A DNA stretch of 64,000 nucleotides from Cryobacterium fucosi (GTDB taxonomy: Bacteria > Actinomycetota > Actinomycetes > Actinomycetales > Microbacteriaceae): assembly GCF_004403515.1 (NCBI RefSeq), contig NZ_SOHH01000056.1:103533-167532 (forward strand), in the 5' to 3' direction. The notes beneath the pieces are model-generated. The model was not told the DNA's origin. It saw only the letters and a program-made list of their open reading frames with translations, and did not search any database. The position numbers and the translations under genes were made by a program. Shown piece after piece: positions 36,938-47,256 of this stretch (position 1 is its first letter; the number at the start of each line of letters is the position of its first letter).

Positions 36938-37501
36938 ATGAGTGACTTCGTTCCTGATCCCAAGCCGCAGGACGACCGTGAGCCGACGAACTACGACGAC
37001 CCGCTCATCGCCGAACCGCCTCATCCCGTCAACTGGAACCTGCTCACCGCTGACGACGCTGAAGCGGAATGGCTGGAGCTGAACCGCTGGATCGACTGGC
37101 TCCGCAGCACCTACGGTCTCCCTGCCGCGGTGATTCCTCCGTACTGGCACCGACACTCAGAGTTGGTCTGGGAGCTATCGGCGCTGCACCTGCACTGGCT
37201 GTGCGCCTACGACCCAGAACAGAACGGATCTGCACCGTTGGGGTGGCACCGTGACTTCGCCGACGCCCGGCAGCGACTACGCGACTGGGTCGCATCCTCC
37301 GGAACCCGACTGGACCGGGACCGGCCGACACGTCAGACCGTCTGGCCAGGCGAGGAACCCGTCGACCCGGTGGAGGAGTCCAGCATCACCGATCGAGACG
37401 CTGACTTCGTCAACTTCGTGATTGCGGATACGAAGCGACGCCGTGAGGCGGAGGATGAGTTCTACCGCGGCCTCGGACGGAACGACGAGGCTGAACCGTG
37501 A
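36938..37501 (+). CDS. DUF4913-like protein
   Basis: This 187-residue soluble protein has the DUF4913 pattern (WLELNRWIDWLRSTYGLP, IPPYWHRHSELVWELSALHLHWL, WHRDFADARQRL), a family recurrent on actinobacterial conjugative elements and of unknown function. It lies between SSB and excisionase genes, 14 bp after SSB, and its stop overlaps the next GTG by 4 bp. Confidence 0.78.
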   Translation: MSDFVPDPKPQDDREPTNYDDPLIAEPPHPVNWNLLTADDAEAEWLELNRWIDWLRSTYGLPAAVIPPYWHRHSELVWELSALHLHWLCAYDPEQNGSAPLGWHRDFADARQRLRDWVASSGTRLDRDRPTRQTVWPGEEPVDPVEESSITDRDADFVNFVIADTKRRREAEDEFYRGLGRNDEAEP

Positions 37502-37713
37502 GTGAGATGCCAGATGCGCTTACGGTGTCGCCGCTGTTGGACAGTCGCGAGGTAGCCGCATATCTCAAGGTGTCCGAGTCGACGCTTTCGCGGTGGCGCT
37601 CGGCTGGAACAGGGCCGCCGTTCATCAAACTTGGAGGCATCGCCCGGTACCGGCTCAACGCCATCGACACGTGGCTGCGCGGATTGGAACCCGAACATGC
37701 CGCGCACGGCTGA
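37498..37713 (+). CDS. Excisionase-like HTH protein
   Basis: A 71-residue MerR/Xis-type helix-turn-helix protein (LDSREVAAYLKVSESTLSRWRSAG, then a wing ending in YRLNAIDTWLRG). Position directly before the integrase, overlapping it by 17 bp, strongly suggests the directionality factor for excision. The start is GTG overlapping the DUF4913 stop. Confidence 0.85.
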   Translation: MSEMPDALTVSPLLDSREVAAYLKVSESTLSRWRSAGTGPPFIKLGGIARYRLNAIDTWLRGLEPEHAAHG

Positions 37714-38932
37714 TCCCATGCCGCGATCTGAGCCGCGGCCCGTCCCCCCGATCGGGGTGAAGATCTCCACCGACATGGAGCGCCGGTCTTATGGCCTCCG
37801 CGCCAGGGCTCGCTGGACCGACCCGGCCTCCAAACGCCGGGTGATCCGCACCGAGATCGTCACGGACGAGGCCGCGGCTCACGCATTTTTCGACGACCTG
37901 CGCAATTCATCGGTGAAGGGCATGGACGTATCCATGACGCTTCTGGAGTTCGTCACATCGATCGGAGACAGGTGGGCGCGCGGCCTGGACCCGACGTCGA
38001 CGGCGGACACGTATTCCTTCGGCCTGAAGCTCCGCGTACTGCCCGCGCTCGGGCATCTGCCCGTGTCGCAAATCACGGCAGGCATGATCGACCGCACCAT
38101 CGACGAATGGGAGACGAGATACGGGGCGTCAACGATCAAGAACACGATCGCACCGATGGTACGAGTTCTCGACGAGGCGGTGCGCGACGGGCTCCTAACA
38201 ATGAATCCCGCCAAGAACCGGGCCAAGCGGAGCCTCAGCCGTAATGCCTTCCGCGAGCAACCTGCTGAAGGGGCATCGCCCAGGGCGCACGCGATCCCAG
38301 ACCTGGCGACGCTGAACAAGGTCGCCGCTGCTTGCGCCCGGGTGCATCAGTCATATTCCGACTTCGTGATGCTCGCCGCCCTCCTCGCCGCTCGCTCCTC
38401 GGAAGTCTCTGGCTTGCAGGTCGGCGACGTGCTGTTCGACAAGAACATCATCGTGATCCGGCGCCAGATCTTCCCCGGCAAGGGCGGCCTGATCACCAAA
38501 GCTACGAAGAATCGCAAGGAACGCCGGGTACCCATCCTCGACCCGCTGCGCCCTGTACTCATACGTCTCACCACAGGTAAGGACTCCAACGACCAACTTC
38601 TGACTGGACCAAAGGGCGGCGTCCTCACGACCGCGACGGTGCGAGATGCGACGAACTGGGATCAACTCGTCATCGACATCGGTCTGCCGGATCTGACCCG
38701 CCACGGACTCCGGCACACCGGTGCGACCTGGCTCGCCGACGCCGGAGTTCCCCTGCACGTGCTTCAGGACATCCTTGGGCACGCCTCCATAGAAACCACC
38801 CGCGGATACCTACACCCGGACGACCGGCACCTCGCCTCTGCCGCCGAACAGGCCAACGCGTTCCTCAGTAGGTCGGCTCTGCCAGCGTCGAAATCGAAGG
38901 CTGCGCAGCAGCGCCAAGCACGCGGTCTGTGA
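37697..38932 (+). CDS. Tyrosine recombinase, ICE integrase
   Basis: Site-specific recombinase that inserts the element at tRNA-Pro. Of 411 residues, the first about 160 form arm- and core-binding domains. The catalytic domain has the first Arg in LAARSSEVSGLQ, the HGLRHTG box, LGHAS, and the tyrosine in TRGYLHPD. The ATG at 37697 lies inside the excisionase gene. Its end is about 200 bp from the tRNA 3' end, the expected layout for a tRNA-targeting integrase. Confidence 0.93.
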   Translation: MPRTADPMPRSEPRPVPPIGVKISTDMERRSYGLRARARWTDPASKRRVIRTEIVTDEAAAHAFFDDLRNSSVKGMDVSMTLLEFVTSIGDRWARGLDPTSTADTYSFGLKLRVLPALGHLPVSQITAGMIDRTIDEWETRYGASTIKNTIAPMVRVLDEAVRDGLLTMNPAKNRAKRSLSRNAFREQPAEGASPRAHAIPDLATLNKVAAACARVHQSYSDFVMLAALLAARSSEVSGLQVGDVLFDKNIIVIRRQIFPGKGGLITKATKNRKERRVPILDPLRPVLIRLTTGKDSNDQLLTGPKGGVLTTATVRDATNWDQLVIDIGLPDLTRHGLRHTGATWLADAGVPLHVLQDILGHASIETTRGYLHPDDRHLASAAEQANAFLSRSALPASKSKAAQQRQARGL

Positions 38933-39088
38933 CGGTCGAGATCGGCTTCAGAAGCCGTTCTGGTCCCCTTTTGGTCCCCTTATCCACAGGACCGCAGTCT
39001 CGGCCAGGCCTGCCTCACACCGGCCGACCGCGCGGAAGCGCCCAGGGGGACCAGAGGGGGACCACAAAAATCGCGTTTGAAAACAACA

Positions 39089-39125
39089 AAGCCCTGATGA
39101 GATTTAGAGTCTCATCAGGGCTTTT
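39089..39125. terminator. Bidirectional rho-independent terminator
   Basis: A 14-bp stem, AAGCCCTGATGAGA pairing with TCTCATCAGGGCTT, with a seven-base loop. T-runs follow on both strands (CTTTT on plus; TTTGTTGTTTT on minus). It should terminate the tRNA transcript from the right and the integrase transcript from the left. Confidence 0.9.
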
Positions 39126-39128
39126 CTG

Positions 39129-39202
39129 TCGGGCTGACAGGATTTGAACCTGCGACCCCCTGACCCCCAGTCAGGTGCGCTACCAAGCTGCGCTACAGCC
39201 CG
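39129..39202 (-). tRNA. tRNA-Pro (anticodon GGG), ICE integration target
   Basis: A complete cloverleaf reads on the minus strand: acceptor CGGGCTG..CAGCCCG plus A73, D-arm GCGC..GCGC, anticodon stem CCTGA/TCAGG with loop CTGGGGG (anticodon GGG), and T-arm with GTTCAAATC. The acceptor stem pairs fully. The 3' end faces the element. CCA is not encoded. The gene remains intact because integration restores its 3' end. Confidence 0.95.
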
Positions 39203-39246
39203 CGACATTGATTTTCAGTTATTTGGGCCGACCGGAGAGAGGTAAA

Positions 39247-39293
<47 letters not shown>

Positions 39294-39583
39294 CCGCTCC
39301 CACAGACGGTTTCAAGCAACAAAACCAGCAGGAGACAACTCCGATAGCTTACCGCCTTCGGCGGGTGCCCGCGCACCGCTGGCGCCCCACAATCGCGACT
39401 GAGACGGCCGAAACGGAATGCGGGGCGAAAGAATAGCGGGTGCCAGCCGTAGGCGAGCGCGCGGAAAGGCCTCCCGGTCGAGGGTCTCCGGGCCAATCCC
39501 CTGACCGCGCACAGTAAATCCATAGACCGCGCCCGTAGCGTGACGCGAGGCTGGTATCGGCCGCTCCCCCAACGAAGGAAAAC
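39294..39583. other. Intergenic region without recognised gene
   Basis: Between the truncated tRNA and the small membrane protein gene. No RNA gene or strong reading frame was recognised. The upstream part contains short CG-rich inverted stretches (for example GCCTTCGGCGGG). It probably holds the promoters of the downstream membrane-protein gene and, on the minus strand, of the tRNA. Confidence 0.5.
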
Positions 39584-40003
39584 ATGTCTCGCAATAATTC
39601 TGGCGTCCTGGCGAAAATCAACGTGCCGCTTGCCCTCCTCTGGCTGGCCGGGCTGGTCGTCACCGCGGTGGGCTACCTGGTGCTGACGTCCTCCAATGCC
39701 ATCCAGGCCCAATTCGCCAGTTCGGGCTCGCAGGACTACGCGACCTACTTCACGGCGCAGTCCGGGAGCACCCTCGGCAGCACGCTGATGGGGGCCGGTG
39801 TGCTGGGGCTCCTTCTGGCGCTGGCCGCGCACGCTGTGACCCGGCCCGTGGGGATCGCTGACAGCATGAGTGCCACCGAACCGGAGGAGGATTCCTTCGA
39901 CGACGAGCTCGAGACGACTGGCCCGATCGGGAATGACGACCAGAACACCGGTTCGAACGAGGCCGCGGCGGAGCCCGCACTGGAGCCGACGACCACGCGG
40001 TGA
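39584..40003 (+). CDS. Small membrane protein of unknown function
   Basis: A 139-residue protein with two transmembrane segments (about 13-32 and 64-85) and an acidic disordered C-terminal tail. Resembles short conserved proteins of Microbacteriaceae; no function is assignable. AAGGAA precedes the ATG. It is the first chromosomal gene to the right of the tRNA. Confidence 0.7.
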   Translation: MSRNNSGVLAKINVPLALLWLAGLVVTAVGYLVLTSSNAIQAQFASSGSQDYATYFTAQSGSTLGSTLMGAGVLGLLLALAAHAVTRPVGIADSMSATEPEEDSFDDELETTGPIGNDDQNTGSNEAAAEPALEPTTTR

Positions 40004-40075
40004 GTCGCCGTGAGCGCGGGCGACGAGTTCGGCTCAAAACCCCCGTGCGGGGGCCTGACGCGGTAATTTGAAGGC

Positions 40076-40669
40076 GTGACGCCGCACCCTGAGATCACCA
40101 TCGCATCCGTCGAGACGGTGCCCTGGGACGACGTGCGCACCGTGTTCGGCAACCGCGGCGACCCGCACCGGTGCTGGTGCCAGTTCTTCAAGCTGCCCAA
40201 CAAGGCGTGGGAGACCGCGGAACCGGCGCAGTGCGAGCAGCTGCTGCAGGAACAGGTGAGCGCCAACGACCCCGCGCCGGGCGTGATCGCGTATCTGGGC
40301 GGCGACCCCGTGGGCTGGTGCGCGATCGAGCCGCGGCCGAACTATCCTCGGCTGCGTCGGGCGAAGGTGGTCACCGTGGGCAGCCGGCAGGATGCCGATG
40401 ACGCCTCGGTCTGGTCTGTCACCTGTTTCGTCGTGCGGGTCGGTTTTCGACGGCGAGGGATCGCGGCGGAGCTGCTGACCGGCGCGGTCGAGCAGGCGCG
40501 CCGGCTCGGTGCCCGGGTGATCGAGGGGTACCCGGTGGACACGGCCGAGCGGCCGAAGGCGCCGGCTGCGGAGCTGTACCACGGGACGGTGTCGCTGTTT
40601 CTGGGTGCGGGGTTCGAGGTTGTGGCTCGGCCCACGGGTGAGCGGGCGGTGATGGAACTGGTGTTGTGA
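40076..40669 (+). CDS. GNAT-family N-acetyltransferase
   Basis: A 197-residue acetyltransferase. The acetyl-CoA-binding loop is visible as VRVGFRRRGIAAELLTGAVE, and the late FLGAGFEVV motif fits the final strand of GNAT folds. The CWCQFF segment near the N-terminus is also seen in relatives. Substrate unknown. It starts at GTG 40076 and ends convergent with acs, separated by a repeat-derived hairpin. Confidence 0.85.
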   Translation: MTPHPEITIASVETVPWDDVRTVFGNRGDPHRCWCQFFKLPNKAWETAEPAQCEQLLQEQVSANDPAPGVIAYLGGDPVGWCAIEPRPNYPRLRRAKVVTVGSRQDADDASVWSVTCFVVRVGFRRRGIAAELLTGAVEQARRLGARVIEGYPVDTAERPKAPAAELYHGTVSLFLGAGFEVVARPTGERAVMELVL

Positions 40670-40686
40670 CGGTGATTGAGCGGGGG

Positions 40687-40745
40687 TCTCGACAGGCTCG
40701 ACCACCGACAGGCTCGACCACCGACGGTGATCGAGCCTGTCGAGA
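40687..40745. terminator. Repeat-derived 15-bp inverted repeat, probable convergent terminator
   Basis: TCTCGACAGGCTCGA (40687-40701) pairs perfectly with TCGAGCCTGTCGAGA (40731-40745), with about 29 bp between them containing another copy of the same repeat core. It sits between convergent genes, where it could stop both transcripts. There is no U-run, so termination strength is uncertain. It is one of four loci here carrying this Microbacteriaceae-type repeat. Confidence 0.65.
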
Positions 40746-40753
40746 TCCGCGAG

Positions 40754-42723
<1,970 letters not shown>

Positions 42724-42724
<1 letters not shown>

Positions 42725-44337
42725 CAGTGGTCCACCGCTTCCTTCTCAGCGCCGACGCCGGTGAGTGAACGCACCTCCATTTCGACCTGCTTGGCCACGT
42801 CGCGCGGAACCTTGTCCAGCACGGTGCCGAGCCAGCCGAGCACGAAGGCCAGCGGGATGGACACCAGGCCCGGATTGCTGAGCGGGAAGATGGCGAAGTT
42901 CGCGCCGGGGATCATCGACGTCGGCGAGCCGGAGACGACCGGCGAGAACGCGATCAGGAGGATCGCCGAGGCCAGTCCGCCATACATGCTCCACACGGCG
43001 CCCTGGGTGCTGAACTTCCTCCAGAACAGCGAGTACAGGATGGTCGGCAGGTTGGCCGAGGCCGCGACGGCGAACGCCAGGGCCACCAGGAACGCCACGT
43101 TCTGGCCGTTGGCGCCGATGCCGCCGATGATCGCGACGACACCGATGATCACCACGGTGCGGCGGGCCACCTTGACCTCGTCCTCCGGACGGGCCTTGCC
43201 CTTCTTGAAGACGCTGGCATAGATGTCGTGGGCGAAGGATGCCGCGGCGGTGATGGTGAGGCCGGCCACAACGGCCAGGATCGTCGCGAACGCGACCGCG
43301 GCGATCAGGCCGAGCAGGATGGGACCGCCGAGCTCGAAGGCCAGCAGCGGAGCCGCGGAGTTGACGCCGCCCGGGGAGGCGAGGATCCGGTCGGCTCCGA
43401 TGAGTGCCGCCGCTCCGTAGCCCAGCACGAGGGTGAAGACGTAGAAGGCGCCGATGAGCCAGATCGCCCAGACCACCGAGCGGCGAGCTTCCTTGGCCGT
43501 CGGAACGGTGTAGAAGCGCATCAGCACGTGTGGCAGCGCCGCGGTGCCGAGAACGAGGGCCAGGGCGAGGGAGATGAAGTCGAGCTGGGTAATGTCGGTC
43601 AGACCGTACTTCAGGCCCGGGTTGAGAATCTCAGGATTGCCCGCGGTCTCCACGGCCTGGTCGAGCAGGGTCGAGAGGTTGAGCCCGTGGATCGCCAGCG
43701 TCCAGACGGTCATCACGGCGGCACCGGCGATGAGCAGGCAGGCCTTGATGATCTGCACCCAGGTGGTGCCCTTCATTCCGCCGATGAGCACGTAGATGAT
43801 CATCAGGGCACCGACGATGGTGATGACAACGGACTGGCCGACCTTGTCGTTGATTCCCAGCAGCAGCGAGACGAGCCCACCTGCGCCGGCCATCTGGGCC
43901 AGGAGATAGAAGAAGCAGACGACCAGGGTGGTGATGGCGGCCGCGATCCGAACCGGACGCTGCTTCAGACGGAAGGAGAGCACATCCGCCATCGTGTACT
44001 TGCCGGTGTTGCGCAGCAGCTCAGCCACCAGCAGGAGCGCGACGAGCCAGGCAACGAGGAAGCCGATGGAGTACATGAAGCCGTCGTAGCCGGTGATGGC
44101 GATGGCCCCGACGATACCCAGGAACGAGGCAGCGGAGAGGTAGTCGCCGGCGATGGCGGTGCCGTTCTGACCGCCGGTGAATGAGCGACCGGCCGCGTAG
44201 TAGTCGGCCGCGGTCTTGTTGTTGCGGCTGGCGCGCAGAACGATGATCAGCGTGATGGCGACGAAGGCACCGAAGATGCTGATGTTCAGAATCGGGTCGC
44301 CGGGAGTGGCGGCCGCCGTTGCGAGGTGGATGTTCAC
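42724..44337 (-). CDS. actP: Cation/acetate symporter
   Basis: Sodium:solute symporter family, 537 residues with about 13 hydrophobic helices. Conserved SSS segments include AGDYLSAASFLGIVG and GTAALPHVLMRFYTV. It imports acetate with sodium or protons at the membrane. The GTG start overlaps the DUF485 stop (GTGA), and acs follows with a 4-bp overlap. A second symporter gene lies at 47253 in the same locus. Confidence 0.95.
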
Positions 44338-44723
44338 TTGGACTCCTTTGCGGCAGAGGTCGTCGTGGCAGCGGTGAGCGGCCCCTCGATCTCGTGGCGG
44401 ATGGCTGCGGCGATCGGGTCGAGCCGGCGACCCGCGTAGCTGACGTACCAGGTCGTGATCGCGAACGTGCTCACGATCTGCGCCAGGCCGAGCAGGAGGC
44501 CGACGTTGACACTGCCGACGACCTTGATCGACATGAAGTCGTGGGCGTAGCCCGCCAGAAGCACATAGGCGAAATACCAGAGCAGGAATGCGATGGCCAC
44601 CGGGAAGACGAAGCTGCGATGGCGTTTGCGCAGCTCCTGAAACTCGGCTGATTCCTGCACTCGGTGGAAGGTTGCCGCGGGGATTACCGCGTCCACTTCC
44701 TCTTCCAGGGCGACATTGCCCAT
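44334..44723 (-). CDS. DUF485 membrane protein
   Basis: A 130-residue protein with two transmembrane helices, matching the DUF485 family that accompanies actP. The pattern FHRVQESAEFQELRKRHRSF followed by FLLWYFAYVLLAGYA is typical. Start ATG 44723 follows GAGGAG. It is the first gene of the acetate operon and divergent from the sensor kinase; the shared 180-bp gap probably holds both promoters. Confidence 0.92.
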   Translation of the reverse strand: MGNVALEEEVDAVIPAATFHRVQESAEFQELRKRHRSFVFPVAIAFLLWYFAYVLLAGYAHDFMSIKVVGSVNVGLLLGLAQIVSTFAITTWYVSYAGRRLDPIAAAIRHEIEGPLTAATTTSAAKESK

Positions 44724-44903
44724 GATTTTTCTCCTCATCATTGATAGAGCGTTCAGCCGCACTGGTGGTTCTGGTGCGATGCCGACCACTTTTCCCCACC
44801 CGCTGAGCTTCGGCGACCTGCCGACCCTGCTTCGTCGCCCAGCGGCGGTCACTCTGCGCCGAACGGCGGATTCACCTGGAGCGCGCCGGTTAGGGTTAGC
44901 ACC

Positions 44904-46097
44904 ATGCCCGAGTCGCCGTTGCTCGCCGTGGTCGTCACCGGCGTGGTCGTCATCACCCTGACGATTGCGGTTGTCGGCGCCGTGGGCTTCAAGCTGCTCC
45001 GCTCCTGGCGAGAACTGGGCACGGATGCCGAGCAGGCCACGTACACGACCCTGCACTCTGCGTCCCTGGCCGGCAAGCACCTGCGCAACGGGCTGGATCC
45101 TGCCGGCGCCGTCAAGGCGGGGCGGCATTTGCGGGGCCTGCTGGGCTGCGAGGCGCTGGCCATCACGGATGTCTCCGGCCTGCTCTCCTGGGACGGCGCC
45201 GGGGAAGAGCACCGGAGTGGGGCCATCGATCTGGCCTCGAAGGTGCTGGCGACAGGTCGAACTCAGGTCTTTCGGGGGGCAGTGCCTCACGACGCCAAGC
45301 TGAAGGAGGCCGTCGTTGCCCCGATCCGGTCCGGCTCCCGCATCGTGGGCTCGGTTGTCGCGTACGCGCCCCGGGTCAAGCCGGGCCTCGTGCGCGCAAC
45401 CGGCGAGGTGGCGGACTGGGTGGCCGCCCAGGTAGACCTGGCCGAGCTGCAGTCCTCGCGAACGCTGCTGATGGAGGCCGAGGTGCGCGCCCTGCGGGCG
45501 CAGATCAGCCCCCATTTCATCTACAACTCCCTCAACGCCATCGCCTCCTTCATCAACACCGACCCGGCGAAGGCCCGCGATCTGGTGCTGGAGTTCGCGG
45601 ACTTCACCCGGTACTCTTTTCGTCGGCACGGCGACTTCACCACCGTCGCCGAGGAGCTGGGCTGCATCGAGCACTACCTGAAGCTCGAACGGGCCCGGTT
45701 CGGCGACCGGTTGCAGGTCACCCTGACCATCGCCCCGGAGGTGCTCAGCACCGTGATCCCCTTTCTCAGCCTGCAGCCACTGGTCGAGAACGCGGTGCGG
45801 CACGGGCTGGACGACAAGGAGGGCGTGGGCCATATTTCGATCGTGGCCCAGGTGGCCGGCGCTTTCGTGGAGGTGAGGATCGAGGACGATGGCGTGGGAA
45901 TCAAGCCGGAGCATCTGCGCTTGGTGCTCGCGGGTCGCAGCGACAGCGACCATGTGGGATTGCGCAATGTCGACTCCCGTCTTCGCCAGGTCTACGGCGA
46001 CGACCACGGCCTCGTGATCGACACCGCCCCCGACGCCGGCACCCTGATCACCCTGCGGGTACCCAAATCACAGCCCCGACCTGACCTCGGTTCGTGA
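44904..46097 (+). CDS. LytS/YehU-type sensor histidine kinase
   Basis: One N-terminal transmembrane helix (about 7-28), a GAF-like linker, then a His-kinase domain: H-box QISPHFIYNSLNAIASF at about 200, N-box VENAVRHGL and G-box VGIKPEHL. It belongs to the LytS/5TM-less branch. The adjacent LytTR regulator and actP genes make acetate or related metabolites the likely input. 397 residues. Confidence 0.9.
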   Translation: MPESPLLAVVVTGVVVITLTIAVVGAVGFKLLRSWRELGTDAEQATYTTLHSASLAGKHLRNGLDPAGAVKAGRHLRGLLGCEALAITDVSGLLSWDGAGEEHRSGAIDLASKVLATGRTQVFRGAVPHDAKLKEAVVAPIRSGSRIVGSVVAYAPRVKPGLVRATGEVADWVAAQVDLAELQSSRTLLMEAEVRALRAQISPHFIYNSLNAIASFINTDPAKARDLVLEFADFTRYSFRRHGDFTTVAEELGCIEHYLKLERARFGDRLQVTLTIAPEVLSTVIPFLSLQPLVENAVRHGLDDKEGVGHISIVAQVAGAFVEVRIEDDGVGIKPEHLRLVLAGRSDSDHVGLRNVDSRLRQVYGDDHGLVIDTAPDAGTLITLRVPKSQPRPDLGS

Positions 46098-46129
46098 CCG
46101 GCGTGCCCTGTGGCTGAGAGACTGGCGTC

Positions 46130-46852
46130 ATGATCACTGTGCTCATCGCCGATGACGAGCTCCCGGCTCTCGACGAGCTTGCCTTCCTGCTCGGCCGGGA
46201 CGGAAGAGTCGGCACCATTCACCGCGCCTCGTCGGGCTCGGAGGCGCTGCGCATCCTCGATCACGAGCGGGTGGATGCGCTCTTCCTCGACATCCACATG
46301 CCCGGGCTGTCCGGTCTCGACATCGCCCATGCGGTGTCTCGCTCCGCCGGCTCCCCGGTGGTGGTCTTCGTCACCGCCGACGAGGACCATGCCGTGAAGG
46401 CCTTCGAGCTGGCCGCGGTCGACTATCTGCTGAAGCCCGTGCGCGCCGAACGGCTCGCCACGTCGGTGGCCAGGGTCCTCGAGACGCTGGCGATGGCTGA
46501 GACCGCCCCGCCGACGCTCATCACCGTGGATCTCGGCGGGCTGAAGAAGATGATCCGCCGCGACGAGGTTCGCTACGTGCAGGCCCAGGGTGACTACGCC
46601 CGGTTGCACACCGACGAGTCGAGCTACCTCATCCGGGTTCCGCTCGCCGACCTCGAGAAGCAGTGGGCGGAGGCCGGATTTCTGCGCATCCACCGCTCCT
46701 ACCTGGTGTCGATGTCACACATCAGCCAGGCGAAACTGGGTGCCGCCCACCCGACCGTCGTCATCGACGGCGCGGAACTACCGGTGAGCCGGCGGCACCT
46801 TCCTGCCCTCAGGGAAAAGCTTGAGAGCACCAGGATCAGGCCGTCGTCATGA
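46130..46852 (+). CDS. LytTR-family response regulator
   Basis: The receiver domain has acidic DDE near residue 8, the phospho-acceptor aspartate in LFLDIHMPG, and the KP of YLLKPV. A C-terminal LytTR DNA-binding domain spans about 130-235 (DEVRYVQAQGDYARLHT, RIHRSYLV). Partner of the kinase 32 bp upstream. Its stop overlaps the next gene by 4 bp. Probable target: the acetate symporter promoters. Confidence 0.93.
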   Translation: MITVLIADDELPALDELAFLLGRDGRVGTIHRASSGSEALRILDHERVDALFLDIHMPGLSGLDIAHAVSRSAGSPVVVFVTADEDHAVKAFELAAVDYLLKPVRAERLATSVARVLETLAMAETAPPTLITVDLGGLKKMIRRDEVRYVQAQGDYARLHTDESSYLIRVPLADLEKQWAEAGFLRIHRSYLVSMSHISQAKLGAAHPTVVIDGAELPVSRRHLPALREKLESTRIRPSS

Positions 46853-47256
46853 CGCCAGAGGACTCTGTCGGGTCAGGACAGGCCGCATCGACCCCGCCGG
46901 ACCGGGTCAGGGTCACGGCGCCCATTGCGCAGGCCCGGCGCGCGCCCGGACACCCGGTGGCCCGGGAGATTGCGGAGCAGTCAGAGGTAGGCCAGGTCTA
47001 CGTGCGTTCCCTTATCCGCACGCAGCTTCGGCTCGCGCTGGTCGTGGCCGTCGGTTTCCTCCTGATTCTGCTGGCCTTTCCCCTGCTCATCGCCTTCGTG
47101 CCGGGCCTGGAACAGGCCGAGTTGTTCGGGGTACCCTTCTCCTGGCTGGCGCTCGGCGTCGGGGTGTACCCGATCATTCTGCTGAGCGCCTGGTTGTATC
47201 TGCGCGCCGCTGCCCGGAACGAGGCCAGGTACCGCGATCTGGTCGACGACGCATGA
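46849..47256 (+). CDS. Small two-TM protein, DUF485-like partner of the second symporter
   Basis: 135 residues with a disordered, charged N-terminus and two transmembrane helices (LVVAVGFLLILLAFPLLIAFV and LALGVGVYPIILLSAWL). It resembles DUF485 proteins in size and position. It overlaps both the regulator stop and the symporter start by 4 bp, so a four-gene operon is likely. Confidence 0.78.
   Translation: MTPEDSVGSGQAASTPPDRVRVTAPIAQARRAPGHPVAREIAEQSEVGQVYVRSLIRTQLRLALVVAVGFLLILLAFPLLIAFVPGLEQAELFGVPFSWLALGVGVYPIILLSAWLYLRAAARNEARYRDLVDDA

Larger units (their letters stand above)
1..39202. mobile_element. Integrative conjugative element, left end outside the window
   Basis: The region carries a tyrosine integrase and an excisionase-like gene beside a tRNA-Pro 3' end, a MobF relaxase, a VirD4-type coupling protein, VirB4/VirB6/VirB1-like T4SS subunits, SSB, primase-polymerase, ArdC-like and ParB-like proteins. 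Together these define a self-transmissible element of actinobacterial type. The right boundary is inferred to lie within the 3' half of the tRNA (39129-39202), because the integrase gene ends about 200 bp away on the tRNA 3' side. No second copy of the tRNA 3' end was seen further left, so the other attachment site is off the left edge. Several defence-like cargo genes interrupt the transfer backbone. The exact att core is not established. Confidence 0.88.

Noticed and set aside
43228..44184. 318-aa plus-strand open frame over actP
   Set aside because: Antisense to a clear transporter; composition reflects the complementary strand of membrane-protein codons.
44334..46007. 557-aa minus-strand frame upstream of actP
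   Set aside because: Only the last 130 residues (DUF485) are real; the rest is antisense to the sensor kinase. Start set at 44723 by the GAGGAG site.
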